This document shows, piece by piece, positions 26,934 through 35,985 of a DNA stretch of 64,000 nucleotides. Source of the stretch: Candidatus Woesebacteria bacterium UBA5073 (GTDB lineage Bacteria > Patescibacteriota > Microgenomatia > UBA8517); the NCBI GenBank assembly GCA_002415845.1, contig DIAR01000010.1, forward strand, positions 18,108 to 82,107, in the 5' to 3' direction. The notes beneath the pieces are model-generated. The model saw nothing but the letters and a program-made list of their open reading frames with translations, did not search any database and had not been told where the DNA came from. The translations under genes were made by a program, and so were the position numbers. Numbering within the stretch: position 1 is the first letter of the stretch; each line of letters begins with the position of its first letter.

Positions 26934-27806
26934 CTAGAAGCCACGGTCTTTGAGTTCCTCAATCACCTTTTTTTGTTCTCTGTTTAGTTTTTCGGGCGTT
27001 ATGACGTTAATTTTGACATACTCATCACCATGTCCCCGGTGTCTTAAACTTTTAATGCCTCTTTCCCGAAGTCTAACCATGATACCGGATTGGGTTCCCG
27101 GCCTGATTTTTAGTTTTAACTCCCCGTCAATCGTCGGAACTTTAATGTCGCCACCAAAAACGGCCATGGAAAAGGGGATCCCGACCTTAACATAAACGTC
27201 TTCACCATCTCTTTCAAAAAGTTCATCCTGCTTAACATTCAGGGAAAGAATAAAATCGTTAAAGTTAATCCGGGATCCCTCATCGACTCCGGCCGGTATT
27301 TTAATCTTTCTCTTTTTTCCCTCAACGATCACTTCCCGTTCACACCCCTTAACCGCTTCCATAAAATCAAGCGTTAGGGAATAGCGGGGAATTTGTCTTG
27401 CCTGCCTAAAAGGACTGCCTCCTCCGAAAAATTGTTCAAATATATCAAAGGGGTCACCGAAATCAAAACTGGCAAAAGGATTTCCCTGTCCTCCACCACT
27501 GTTGGAATAATAAGTATAGGAAGAAAAAGGATTTCCCTGTCCTCCACCTGAGAAAGGACTGCCTCCACCGGGCGCAAAAGCACTGTGTCCATACTGGTCA
27601 TAAGCACTTCTTTTTTGGGTATCGGATAACACCTGATAGGCTTCGTTTATCTCTTTGAAGCGTTTTTCGGCAGCTTCCTTCTCGTCTTTGTGTCGATCGG
27701 GGTGCCATTCAAGAGCTTGTTTCCTATATGCTTTTTTTATTTCTTCAGCTGAGGCGCCTTTAGAAACCCCTAAAATATCGTAGTAATCTGATTTTGAAGC
27801 GGCCAC
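26934..27806 (-). CDS. dnaJ: DnaJ-class co-chaperone without zinc fingers (type II, CbpA-like)
   Basis: J-proteins deliver substrates to DnaK and trigger its ATPase. The 290 residues have an N-terminal J domain with HPD at 35-37, a Gly/Phe/Ser-rich linker (GGGQGNPFSS repeats) and the two C-terminal substrate-binding barrels (YSLTLDFMEAVKGCEREV, GDIKVPTIDGELKLKI). The CxxCxGxG zinc-finger repeats of classical DnaJ are absent, so it is type II. It starts 4 bases after the dnaK stop and is the last gene of the hrcA heat-shock operon. Confidence 0.94.
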   Translation of the reverse strand: MAASKSDYYDILGVSKGASAEEIKKAYRKQALEWHPDRHKDEKEAAEKRFKEINEAYQVLSDTQKRSAYDQYGHSAFAPGGGSPFSGGGQGNPFSSYTYYSNSGGGQGNPFASFDFGDPFDIFEQFFGGGSPFRQARQIPRYSLTLDFMEAVKGCEREVIVEGKKRKIKIPAGVDEGSRINFNDFILSLNVKQDELFERDGEDVYVKVGIPFSMAVFGGDIKVPTIDGELKLKIRPGTQSGIMVRLRERGIKSLRHRGHGDEYVKINVITPEKLNREQKKVIEELKDRGF

Positions 27807-27810
27807 ACTA

Positions 27811-29703
27811 TTATTCTACAACTTCCCCTTCTTCAACCTTTTCGTCCTTTTTGTCTTCTTTTTTTTCTTCCTTTTTATCCTCTTTACTCTCTTCCTTCTT
27901 TTCTTCCGGTTTTTGATACATCGCTTGACCGATTTGAGAAAGAGTCTCGGAGAGATCTTTGACTTTAGTTTCAATTTCTTCTTTGCTTCCCTTTTCCAAA
28001 GTCTCTTTAACGGCTTTAATTTTTTCTTCCACTTTCTCTTTAATATCCTTCGGAGCTTTCTCTCCTGCATCTTTTAAGGCTTTCTCGGCGGTTGATACCA
28101 TAGCATCAGCCTGGTTCTTGGTTTGAATGAGTTCCGCTTTCTTGGTGTCTTCCTCTTTGTGCTTTTCGGCTTCTTCCTGCATTCTTTTAACCTCATCGTC
28201 AGAAAGTCCAACCGCACCTGTTATCTTGATGTTTTGGGTTTTACCTGTCGCTTTGTCTTTGGCCGTAACCGTTAAGATTCCCGAGGCATCCATATCAAAA
28301 GTAACTTCAACCTGAGGTACACCTCTGGGGGCCGGGGGAATTCCGTCTAAGATAAATCTGCCTAATGATTTATTGTCCGGTGAAAGTGGTCTTTCTCCCT
28401 GAGTGACATTGATTTCCACCTGGGTCTGATTATCGGCTGCGGTTGAAAACACTTCGGTCTTGCTGGTTGGAATAGTCATGTTTCTTGGAATCATGGGAGT
28501 GGCTACATTGCCCAAGGTTTCAATCGCTAAAGTTAAGGGGGTCACATCCAATAAAAGAATGTCTTTGACTTCCCCACCCAATACTCCGGCCTGAATGGCG
28601 GCCCCAACCGCTACGACTTCATCCGGGTTAACGCTTTTATTCGGTTCTTTGCCAAAGAAACTTTTAACGGTTTCTATAACTTTAGGCATTCTGGTCATTC
28701 CGCCAACCAAAATAACTTCATCAATGTCTTTGGTTTCCAGTTTGGCATCTTTAAGACATGCATTAACCGGAGCCATTGTTTTTTCAATTAAGTCTTCGAC
28801 CAAACCTTCCAATTTAGCTCTGGTTAACTTCATAGACAAATGAAGCGGGTTGCCGTCTTTCTGGGTAATGTAGGCCTGATTAATTTCGACTTCGTTGGCA
28901 GCCGAGAGTTCAATCTTGGCTTTTTCGGCGGCGTCTCTGACTCGCTGTAGGGCTTGTTTGTCGGCTTTCAAATCAACGGCAAACTCTTTTTTAAATTCAG
29001 ACACAATGTAGTCAACAATGACTTCATCAAAATCATCGCCTCCGAGGTGGGTATCACCGTTGGTGGCTTTAACTTCAAAAACACCATCCCCCAATTCAAG
29101 AATAGAAATATCAAAAGTGCCTCCACCCAAATCATAAACGGCAATCTTTTCGTTTTTCTTTTTATCAAGGCCATATGCCAAGGCAGCGGCTGTTGGTTCA
29201 TTAATGATTCGCTCCACCTTTAAGCCCGCTATCTCTCCTGCTTGTTTGGTCGCCTGTCTTTGCGCATCATCAAAATAAGCCGGAACGGTAATAACGGCTC
29301 CCGTTACTTCTTCACCCAAATGGGCTTCGGCATCTTTTTTGAGCTTCATTAAAATTCTGGCTGAAATTTCCTGAGGGGTATAGTTTTTACCTTCAACTTC
29401 AACATCAGCCATACCGTCTTTTCCGCTTTTAACTTCATAAGGAACCATCTCAATCGTTCTTTTGACTTCTTTGTCTTCAAACCTTCGGCCCATGATTCTT
29501 TTAATGGAGTAAATCGTGTTTTTGGGGTTTAAGATAACCTGTCTTTTGGCCACATCGCCAACTAAATTTTTAACCGGTTCAACAACCGACGGCGTAATGT
29601 TACGGCCCGTATCGGCAGCCGGAATAACTTTTGGTCGGCCACCTTCCATAACGGCCACGCAAGAATTGGTTGTTCCTAAATCAATACCGATAATTTTTCC
29701 CAT
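27811..29703 (-). CDS. dnaK: molecular chaperone DnaK (Hsp70)
   Basis: The 630-residue Hsp70 has the nucleotide-binding domain ([45 protein letters not shown]), the linker [14 protein letters not shown], and the substrate-binding domain with a helical lid. The tail is very rich in Lys and Glu and ends EEGEVVE. Length is normal. An AAGGAGG lies 10 bases before its ATG, inside the end of grpE. It is one of few clear Shine-Dalgarno sites in the window, although it also encodes grpE lysines and glutamates. Confidence 0.98.
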   Translation of the reverse strand: MGKIIGIDLGTTNSCVAVMEGGRPKVIPAADTGRNITPSVVEPVKNLVGDVAKRQVILNPKNTIYSIKRIMGRRFEDKEVKRTIEMVPYEVKSGKDGMADVEVEGKNYTPQEISARILMKLKKDAEAHLGEEVTGAVITVPAYFDDAQRQATKQAGEIAGLKVERIINEPTAAALAYGLDKKKNEKIAVYDLGGGTFDISILELGDGVFEVKATNGDTHLGGDDFDEVIVDYIVSEFKKEFAVDLKADKQALQRVRDAAEKAKIELSAANEVEINQAYITQKDGNPLHLSMKLTRAKLEGLVEDLIEKTMAPVNACLKDAKLETKDIDEVILVGGMTRMPKVIETVKSFFGKEPNKSVNPDEVVAVGAAIQAGVLGGEVKDILLLDVTPLTLAIETLGNVATPMIPRNMTIPTSKTEVFSTAADNQTQVEINVTQGERPLSPDNKSLGRFILDGIPPAPRGVPQVEVTFDMDASGILTVTAKDKATGKTQNIKITGAVGLSDDEVKRMQEEAEKHKEEDTKKAELIQTKNQADAMVSTAEKALKDAGEKAPKDIKEKVEEKIKAVKETLEKGSKEEIETKVKDLSETLSQIGQAMYQKPEEKKEESKEDKKEEKKEDKKDEKVEEGEVVE

Positions 29704-29705
29704 TT

Positions 29706-30143
29706 TTATTTTTCCTCCTTTTTAACTCTCACTTTGGTGTGTCTGATCACCGGGCCTTCGATAAATCTCCAGCCGGTTAATAATATCTCGTCAACCTTAG
29801 CTTTTCCTTTAGAAAGTGGGTTACCAACAACTTCGATAGCTTCGTGAATTTCCGGATTAAACTCATCCCCAACCTTAACTTTAATTTCTTCAATCCCTTC
29901 ACTTATTAGGGCTTTCTCAAATTCCTCAACCGTTAAGGCAATGCCCGGATCTTTAACATGAGCCTGTGACTTTTTAATTATATCCAAAACCGGCAATAAT
30001 TTAACAACCAGTCGCAAATTGGAAACCTTTTCAAAGATTTGTTTTTCTTTCTCAACTCTTTTTCGCAAATTATCATAATCAGCCAGGGCCCTAGCCAATT
30101 GACCGCTTAACATTATTTCTTTAGTTTTTATATCTTTTTTCAT
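29706..30143 (-). CDS. grpE: nucleotide exchange factor GrpE
   Basis: GrpE releases ADP from DnaK. The 145 residues hold a coiled-coil helix ([18 protein letters not shown]) and the C-terminal beta domain with [12 protein letters not shown] and [20 protein letters not shown], the family signature. The acidic N-terminal arm seen in many GrpE proteins is missing, so it is short. It lies between hrcA (33 bases) and dnaK (2 bases). Confidence 0.95.
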   Translation of the reverse strand: MKKDIKTKEIMLSGQLARALADYDNLRKRVEKEKQIFEKVSNLRLVVKLLPVLDIIKKSQAHVKDPGIALTVEEFEKALISEGIEEIKVKVGDEFNPEIHEAIEVVGNPLSKGKAKVDEILLTGWRFIEGPVIRHTKVRVKKEEK

Positions 30144-30176
30144 ATTGGTTTTATTATTTATTTATTATATTTAATC

Positions 30177-30902
30177 TTAACCGATTTCTTCAATTAAGCC
30201 CTTAAAATACCGTAAAATCGGAATAACCGTTGGGTAACTTAATCTGACCGGTCCGATTATGCCCAAAGCACCCTTTTTCCCTTTAACGTCAAAGTGGGTA
30301 GTGACCACACCAATCGGTGATAATTCCGGCCAACCCATTTCTTCACCGAATAAAACATCGATCGGGCTTCCAGATGGGGCTTTTTGAAAAAAAAGTTCCC
30401 TGACCCGGTCAACTTCTTCCAACATACCAAACAAGCTGGCACAAACCCGAATATCGGCAAACTCGGGATTAACAAAAATATTGGCATAACCTGCATGCCA
30501 AATCTTCCCTTCATCGGTAGCGGCAATCGCCAGACTTTTAGTTCTTTCAGCCAAAGCATGGGTAGCTTCTTCCAAAAGGGAATCTAAATTGTTTCTTGAG
30601 TCCCAAACCTCTTCTTTGGTTTTAACCTCGTCGGCCAAACTCATTTGCCGTTCTTCCATTAATTGGTCAATGTAAAATTTCATGGCGGTGGGGGTCGGAA
30701 TTCGACCGGCTGAAGTATGGGGTTGCTTTAAATAATTTAATTTGGTCAGTTCAACCATTTCATTTCTAATGGTTGCGGGAGAAACTCCTAAATTATATTT
30801 TTTGTCCAGGTTTTCCGAACCAACCGGACCAGCTTGTTCAATGTATTCGTCAATTAAAGCTTTTAAGATTTGTGTTTGTCTGGCACTTAATCCTTCAGTC
30901 AT
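30177..30902 (-). CDS. hrcA: heat-inducible transcription repressor HrcA, short form
   Basis: HrcA represses chaperone operons by binding CIRCE. The 241 residues contain the N-terminal winged helix (LSARQTQILKALIDEYIEQ, LGVSPATIRNEMVEL, HTSAGRIPTPTAMKFYID) and a reduced effector domain ending GPVRLSYPTVIPILRYFK. Family members usually have about 340 residues, so part of the central domain is reduced. It is first in hrcA-grpE-dnaK-dnaJ with a CIRCE site over its own promoter, so it is self-regulated. The predicted transcript begins about 4 bases before the ATG, so translation is probably leaderless. Confidence 0.94.
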   Translation of the reverse strand: MTEGLSARQTQILKALIDEYIEQAGPVGSENLDKKYNLGVSPATIRNEMVELTKLNYLKQPHTSAGRIPTPTAMKFYIDQLMEERQMSLADEVKTKEEVWDSRNNLDSLLEEATHALAERTKSLAIAATDEGKIWHAGYANIFVNPEFADIRVCASLFGMLEEVDRVRELFFQKAPSGSPIDVLFGEEMGWPELSPIGVVTTHFDVKGKKGALGIIGPVRLSYPTVIPILRYFKGLIEEIG

Positions 30903-30904
30903 AA

Positions 30905-30931
30905 TTAGCAGTAATGTAGCATGAGTGCTAA
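30905..30931. promoter_or_regulatory. CIRCE operator (HrcA binding site)
   Basis: TTAGCAGTA, 9 bases, GAGTGCTAA on the plus strand. This matches the CIRCE consensus TTAGCACTC-N9-GAGTGCTAA with two changes in one half. It lies directly before hrcA and covers the spacer and -10 of its promoter, as expected for repression. Confidence 0.93.
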
Positions 30932-30941
30932 GTCATGTCAA
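30913..30941 (-). promoter_or_regulatory. heat-shock operon promoter
   Basis: On the minus strand TTGACA (30936-30941) and TACATT (30913-30918) are 17 bases apart and overlap the CIRCE site. Transcription would begin near 30906, about 4 bases before the hrcA start codon. Confidence 0.75.
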
Positions 30942-30948
30942 GAGGTTT

Positions 30949-32667
30949 TTAATCAGTGTCGCCTGTCGGTGGGGCTATCGGCTCTTCTTCTTTAGTCGAA
31001 ATCGGCCCGACTTTTCGGGAAATGAAGCGTTTCATTAGATTAAAGAAAAAACCAACCTCTTTGGACTTTAACAAAACCGAAATGCCCAAATAAACGATTC
31101 CGCCCAGGATAATAACAACAATTGTTAGGATTAAAAGGTTGGTGGTGTAGCGGGTATCCAAAACAAATTTCTCAAAATGGATATTCTCAATCCCTAAGCC
31201 ACCCATAAAAGAAAGTCTTTTAACCCAAACCGAACGGTCAAAAAATTTCAGGATAAAAAACATGACCAAACCGGAACAAACCGAAGAAAAAATAACTTTT
31301 AAGATTTCTAATAATTGTTTGGCAACTATCCCATCACCAACTCTTTTTAGAATTAAGCAAAACAGTGTGGTTGCCTGAATAAAAGAACCCAAGGTGAAAG
31401 CTGCCGCCAGTCCCCAAGCGGGAAGGTGAAAAACCCGAATGAGAACAAAGTCGGCAATGATGTTAACGGTAATGGCGGATAAAGAAATGATGACTGGCGT
31501 CTTGGTGTCATGCAGGGCATAAAAGGCTCTAGCCAATAAAGCGGAGGTGACCTGAAAGACAACTCCAACGGCAAAGGCTGATACAACCATCCCCGTTTGA
31601 ACCGTCGCCTCCCAGGAAAAAAGGTCCGTTCCATAAATAAGTCTGACAATCGGAATTCTTAAAACAATCAAGGTAACGGCAATTGGAGTAACCAAAAAAA
31701 CCATCTGATTGAGGGCATTAAAAAGGGTTTTTTTGAATTCCACCGGATTGTCGGCTTGTCTGGAAAGAGTCGGCAGGGCCGCTTTGGCAATTGAGGTTCC
31801 AAAGAGACCAACCGGCAAAAGCTGGATTGAATTACCAAAAGTAAAAAAAGTATATGAGGCAGTGGAAATCATGGAAGCCAAGAAAAGTTCGACTGATTTG
31901 GCTACTTGTAAAAAGGACACTTCAATAATCCTAGGAAGTGCCAACTTCCCGATCTTTCTAACTTCATCTGTCAATTTTAAACTAAAATGAAAACGAAAAC
32001 CGAGTTTAATCGCCAGGGGCAACTGAATTAAAAAGTGAAGACCGGCCCCAATCACCACGCCGTAAACCGGCGCCATCAAGCCATATTTGGGAGCAAAAAA
32101 GATGGTTCCCAAAATAATCCCCAAGTTATAAAAAAGAGGGGCAATAGCCGGAACCAGAAAGCGCCGCAAGGATTCCAACACGGCCGTCATGACATAGGAG
32201 ATAACAAAAAAACCCTGAGCCGCAAATAATAATCGGGTCATTAAAACAATCTTGTCCCGATGTTCCAAACTAAACCCCGGCGTCAAAATACCGTACAGCT
32301 GGTTGGCGAAAACAATAATAACAACGGCCAGAACCAAAAAGATGAGCATCCCGATATTGGCCACCGTTGAAGCAATTTGCCAGGCTTCTTTCCGACCTTT
32401 TTTCAAAGCTCTGGTAAAAACCGGAATAAAGGCCGAAGAAAAAGTGCCGAAAATCAAAACCTCAAAAACCAGATCGGGTAAACGGAAGGCAGCAAAAAAC
32501 AAAGACAAATCACCGGGAACAAAAAAATGGGCCAGTGTTCTTTGCCTTACCAGGCCTAAAACTCGGGAGGCCACTACCATCAACATAATAATGGTGGCGG
32601 CTGATAAGACCGAAGACTGTTGGGAAAGAAAAATCTTTTTTCCTTTGTTAATAAGTTTATTGACCAT
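30949..32667 (-). CDS. murJ: lipid II flippase MurJ (MviN family)
   Basis: MurJ flips the peptidoglycan precursor lipid II across the cytoplasmic membrane. The 572 residues form about 13-14 membrane helices. They start with the MurJ signature ASRVLGLVRQRTLAHFF and contain FGTFSSAFIPVFTRAL, FRLPDLVFEVLIFG and AFYALHDTKTPVIIS. A basic and acidic tail ends EEEPIAPPTGDTD. Length is normal. It is divergent from rpsT and followed by the hrcA promoter, 8 bases beyond its stop. Confidence 0.96.
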   Translation of the reverse strand: MVNKLINKGKKIFLSQQSSVLSAATIIMLMVVASRVLGLVRQRTLAHFFVPGDLSLFFAAFRLPDLVFEVLIFGTFSSAFIPVFTRALKKGRKEAWQIASTVANIGMLIFLVLAVVIIVFANQLYGILTPGFSLEHRDKIVLMTRLLFAAQGFFVISYVMTAVLESLRRFLVPAIAPLFYNLGIILGTIFFAPKYGLMAPVYGVVIGAGLHFLIQLPLAIKLGFRFHFSLKLTDEVRKIGKLALPRIIEVSFLQVAKSVELFLASMISTASYTFFTFGNSIQLLPVGLFGTSIAKAALPTLSRQADNPVEFKKTLFNALNQMVFLVTPIAVTLIVLRIPIVRLIYGTDLFSWEATVQTGMVVSAFAVGVVFQVTSALLARAFYALHDTKTPVIISLSAITVNIIADFVLIRVFHLPAWGLAAAFTLGSFIQATTLFCLILKRVGDGIVAKQLLEILKVIFSSVCSGLVMFFILKFFDRSVWVKRLSFMGGLGIENIHFEKFVLDTRYTTNLLILTIVVIILGGIVYLGISVLLKSKEVGFFFNLMKRFISRKVGPISTKEEEPIAPPTGDTD

Positions 32668-32673
32668 ACGCGA

Positions 32674-32702
32674 TTGAATTTACGATTATTTTCGATTATA
32701 CT
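32674..32702. promoter_or_regulatory. overlapping divergent promoters for rpsT and murJ
   Basis: On the plus strand TTGAAT (32674-32679), 17 bases, TATACT (32697-32702) reads towards rpsT. On the minus strand TATAAT (32695-32700) reads towards murJ. The two -10 elements share four base pairs, so only one polymerase can melt the site at a time. Confidence 0.65.
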
Positions 32703-32751
32703 TCCATTTTGGAGAAACAAGAATAAGAAATTCTCTAAAAATTTTATAAAA

Positions 32752-33048
32752 ATGCCAGTAACCAAAACAGCCAAAAGAGCCCTCAGAAGCTCAAAAAGAA
32801 AGAGTGAAGTTAACGCCAAAATTGCCGCCCAATTGGCGGTTTTAATGCGTCAAGCCAAAAAAACCAAATCGGCCGAAAAAATTAGAATGGCTATGTCCTT
32901 GGCCGATCGTGCCGCCAAGAAAAAGGCCATTCATGCCAATAAAGCTTCACGAATTAAAAAGGTTTTGGCCAAATTAATGCCTAAGGTTTCCGTTAAAACC
33001 GCTGCTAAAAAAACCGTTAAAAAGACCCCTGTTAAGAAAAGTAAATAA
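32752..33048 (+). CDS. rpsT: 30S ribosomal protein S20
   Basis: S20 is a helical protein that binds the 5' domain and helix 44 of 16S rRNA. I start it at the ATG at 32752 (MPVTKTAKRALRSSKRKSEV), giving 98 residues with the usual Lys/Ala-rich pattern and AADRAAKKKAIHANKASRIK-like LADRAAKKKAIHANKASRIK. The last 20 or so residues are a Lys/Thr/Val tail beyond the family core. The leader is about 43 bases and its GGAG is too far upstream to act as a Shine-Dalgarno. Confidence 0.95.
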   Translation: MPVTKTAKRALRSSKRKSEVNAKIAAQLAVLMRQAKKTKSAEKIRMAMSLADRAAKKKAIHANKASRIKKVLAKLMPKVSVKTAAKKTVKKTPVKKSK

Positions 33049-33097
33049 TCCCCTTTTTCCCTTTCGGTCAGCCTCAGCAATATGATATAGTGGTTTG

Positions 33098-33670
33098 ATG
33101 GCTGCCCTTAAAAAAGTAATTAAAATTAATCTTTTACCCCAAGAAGAATTTGCCAAAAGTACTTTTGGGCGAATCTTAACTTGGGCCTTATCCGGTTTCA
33201 GAGTCATCGTTATTGCCGTGGAACTGATAGTGATGGCGGCTTTCCTTTCCCGCTTTTGGCTCGACGCTAAAATTAACGATTTAAACGATGTTATCCGGCA
33301 AAAACAAGCTTTAATTTCTTCCCAAGGCGAGTTTGAAAAGAAATTCAGGGATATTCAAACCAGAATCACCATTTTTAGCGGAGCCAAAGCCATGGCTTCT
33401 ACCCCCTCAACCGAACTGGAAAAAATTGCCGCTTTTCTGCCAATGGATGTTGCCCTTTCTTCATTTACCTTTAATGAAGGAAAGGTTCAGATAAAAGGTG
33501 TTGCCGGCAGTGAAATTTCGGTTGCCCAATTAATGGCCAATTTGGAAGGAACCAAGCAATACAAAGAGGTTCTTTTAACTTCCGTCGGCAATGACCCAAA
33601 AAATGAAGCCATGATTACTTTTATCCTGGATTTAACACTGGGAACAACCGAACAAAAGAAAGGAACTTAA
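33098..33670 (+). CDS. pilN: PilN-like type IV pilus assembly protein
   Basis: PilN and PilO form a membrane complex that aligns type IV pilus machinery. The 190-residue product begins MAALKKVIKINLLPQEE; the INLLP motif is how PilN binds PilM. One membrane helix (about residues 31-52) and a coiled coil (DLNDVIRQKQALISSQ) follow, then a ferredoxin-like outer domain. I chose the ATG at 33098 over the TTG one codon upstream. A TATGAT lies 11 bases before it. It is followed by pilO after 3 bases. No pilM is adjacent; the actin-like fusion protein at 10.2-12.4 kb could be a partner, which is speculation. Confidence 0.8.
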   Translation: MAALKKVIKINLLPQEEFAKSTFGRILTWALSGFRVIVIAVELIVMAAFLSRFWLDAKINDLNDVIRQKQALISSQGEFEKKFRDIQTRITIFSGAKAMASTPSTELEKIAAFLPMDVALSSFTFNEGKVQIKGVAGSEISVAQLMANLEGTKQYKEVLLTSVGNDPKNEAMITFILDLTLGTTEQKKGT

Positions 33671-33673
33671 AGA

Positions 33674-34324
33674 ATGGCACCTAATTGGCGAAAAGAATAT
33701 TCCCGTTATCAAATCATCTTTGCAAAGGTTTTGGAAGTTTATCGAAAAAGACCGGACGTCAAAACTTTTCTTGAACTACTTCTGACTCTTTCGACTGTGG
33801 CTATTTTTACTGTTTTTGCTTTAAAACCAACTGTCATTACCATTATTCAACTTCTAAAAGACATTAAAACCAAGGAAACGGTCATTGTACAAATGGATAC
33901 CAAAATCAAAGCCTTGGCTAGTGCCCAAAACCTTTTTTCCCAAGAAGCCAGAAGAATCGTTTATGTTACCAAGTCAGTTCCGGAAAAAGCCTTACCGGAA
34001 AACCTTGTCCGTGAATTGGAGGGTTTGGCCCAAAAGAACGCCGTCACCCTAAACAGTGTTTCAATTAACGAATTAACCCTTCTTGGGGTAAGTACCGAAA
34101 AGGTTAATCCAAAGGAACAAATTTTTCTTCAGGGAGCCAGTGGGCTAGCTTTTACCGCCAACACAAATGCCGACTTTACCGTCCTGCTACCTTTCTTAAA
34201 AGATTTGGAAAAGTTTTTGCGGCCGGTTGTTCTTGACAGCTTTTCCATAGCCACGGGTGTCAATCAAGAAACCAAAACAATCAACATGTCTATTTCAGGC
34301 AAGGTTCCGTATTTGAGTAAATAA
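33674..34324 (+). CDS. pilO: PilO-like type IV pilus assembly protein
   Basis: The 216-residue product has a cytoplasmic basic N-terminus, one membrane helix (about residues 35-55, TLSTVAIFTVFALKPTVITI), a coiled-coil segment and an outer alpha/beta domain. It directly follows the PilN-like gene in the usual order. AAGGAA about 11 bases upstream may help initiation. Sequence identity to known PilO is weak by eye, and the call rests largely on topology and position. Confidence 0.7.
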   Translation: MAPNWRKEYSRYQIIFAKVLEVYRKRPDVKTFLELLLTLSTVAIFTVFALKPTVITIIQLLKDIKTKETVIVQMDTKIKALASAQNLFSQEARRIVYVTKSVPEKALPENLVRELEGLAQKNAVTLNSVSINELTLLGVSTEKVNPKEQIFLQGASGLAFTANTNADFTVLLPFLKDLEKFLRPVVLDSFSIATGVNQETKTINMSISGKVPYLSK

Positions 34325-34326
34325 TT

Positions 34327-34659
34327 ATGCCCAAAAAACAAAAACCATTTTTTGTAAGAATTGTTATCCTTTCAACCGTCACGGCCATTGTCTGGGTTGG
34401 ATCAACTATTTATAAAACCGTTTCAAAAAAAGAGGAGCCGAACATTCCCGTCCAGATATTAGAACCCCTGACTCCGACTTTAGACAAAAAGGTACTTGAC
34501 GAATTAGAGAATCGGGTGTTTCTTGAAGAGAGCACAATCCCTGAAACAAGGGTTGAGGTTGGTGTTCAAGCAGCAACACCAAAACCGGTTGAAACGATTG
34601 CCCCGGAGGAAACACCTGTGGCGACCGAATCAGGAGAAGAAGCAGGAGAAGAAATATGA
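34327..34659 (+). CDS. small membrane-anchored protein of the pilN/pilO unit
   Basis: The 110 residues have a basic start, one membrane helix at about 10-27 (IVILSTVTAIVWVGSTIY) and an outer Pro/Glu/Thr-rich, disordered-looking tail. No family is recognised. The position after pilO is where pilP often lies, but no PilP motif or lipobox is visible. Its stop overlaps the next start by 4 bases. Confidence 0.6.
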   Translation: MPKKQKPFFVRIVILSTVTAIVWVGSTIYKTVSKKEEPNIPVQILEPLTPTLDKKVLDELENRVFLEESTIPETRVEVGVQAATPKPVETIAPEETPVATESGEEAGEEI

Positions 34660-35978
34660 AAAAAAGAAATAAAATCCCGACGGTTATTGGTTTCTTTGTC
34701 CTTGTCTTTGGACTGGCAGCCGGAGTTTTTCTGGTTCAAACTAAACAACTTTTTAAGACCAGTGCCTCGCTTGATACTACCCCCTCTTCGGTTCAGATTT
34801 CCAACACGACCGACAGTTCTTTTACAATTACCTGGCTTACTTCCAAGGAAACAACGGCTTTTGTTAAGTTGGGTGACAGTGCCAGTCTTGATCAAACTTT
34901 AACCGATGAAATTGCCAACCCGTCTTTTACCCATTCGATAACCGCAAAGAATTTAACACCGGGGACTCCCTACTTTTTTAAAATCAATTCCGACGGAACT
35001 GATTTTGACAACAACACTACTCCCTGGCAAGCCCAAACCGGACCTACCTTAACGGGAACGGCCGGCTTTAGCGTTAATGCTTCCGGAACGGTTTTGGACC
35101 AAACTTCAACTCCGGTTGAAAAGGCTTTGGTTTTCTTAAATATCGGTGGAGGGGTAACTCTTTCCGGAGTAACTTCCCAAAATGGCACCTGGGTTATTCC
35201 TATTAACGGCGTTAGATTATCCGATCTGTCGGGTTATCTTAATGTTGACCCGACCCAAACTTTAATTGAGATTTCGGTTAATGCCGGACCAAACGGAATT
35301 TCAACCGCCCAAATATATCCTCAATCGGTGGCGGCCGTCTCAACTATGGTTTTGGGGCAAGTTCATGATTTCCGAAACCTGGCCCCGGCCAATGCCGGAG
35401 GCGTTCCTTCATCCTCACTGGAAGCACCGCTTGAAACAACCGAGTCTTCAAGTTTTAATGTTGGTGATAAAGTTTCGACACCCTCGGCCAAAAAAGTAAC
35501 TCTGGATAACATTGATAACGGTGAAATCGTTAATACCCAAGACCCAGAATTCTTTGGTAAAGCACCGGCCGGAACAACCCTAACCATTACCGTTGAATCG
35601 GACGATCCGGTAACCGAAACGGTTAAAGCTTCCGCAACTGGAACGTGGAATTGGGATCCGCCTAAAGATTTAACTCCGGGAGAACATAAAATTACCGTTA
35701 AATGGAAAGACACCAGCGGTATTTGGCAAACCATAACCCGCACCTTTATTGTTTCAGCATCCGAAGGTCCGGCTTTTGTTTCCACCCCTTCAGCTACTTT
35801 AAAAGCAACTAAAACGGCAACACCAACAGCGACAAAAAAACCAACCGCTAAACCCTCTCCCACCGGGGCAGCCGACATCCCCGAATCTGGCAGCTTGACA
35901 CCTACTCTCATCCTTTCTATTATGGGGGTAGGCGCAATTGCTATGGCTTTATTGTTTTGGAAGAAAGCCGAATATTAA
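34656..35978 (+). CDS. secreted multi-domain surface protein with fibronectin-like domain and C-terminal IPESG signal
   Basis: The 440-residue protein starts with a membrane/signal helix followed by GVFLVQTKQLFK. Next is a fibronectin type III-like domain (SVQISNTTDSSFTITWLTSK ... LTPGTPYFFKINS), a carboxypeptidase-regulatory-like beta domain (SGTVLDQTSTPVEKALVFLN) and an Ig-like domain (GKAPAGTTLTITVESDD ... LTPGEHKITVKWKD). A Thr/Pro/Lys stalk and a C-terminus with DIPESGSLTPT, a membrane helix and WKKAEY complete it. The last part resembles a sortase or membrane anchor signal. AGGAG lies 8 bases before the ATG. It probably sits at the cell surface, possibly pilus-associated. Confidence 0.75.
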   Translation: MKKRNKIPTVIGFFVLVFGLAAGVFLVQTKQLFKTSASLDTTPSSVQISNTTDSSFTITWLTSKETTAFVKLGDSASLDQTLTDEIANPSFTHSITAKNLTPGTPYFFKINSDGTDFDNNTTPWQAQTGPTLTGTAGFSVNASGTVLDQTSTPVEKALVFLNIGGGVTLSGVTSQNGTWVIPINGVRLSDLSGYLNVDPTQTLIEISVNAGPNGISTAQIYPQSVAAVSTMVLGQVHDFRNLAPANAGGVPSSSLEAPLETTESSSFNVGDKVSTPSAKKVTLDNIDNGEIVNTQDPEFFGKAPAGTTLTITVESDDPVTETVKASATGTWNWDPPKDLTPGEHKITVKWKDTSGIWQTITRTFIVSASEGPAFVSTPSATLKATKTATPTATKKPTAKPSPTGAADIPESGSLTPTLILSIMGVGAIAMALLFWKKAEY

Positions 35979-35985
35979 AAACTAA

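Noticed and set aside
32620..32751. Long N-terminal extension in frame with S20
   Set aside because: It covers the murJ start and the divergent promoter. S20 homology starts exactly at the ATG at 32752.
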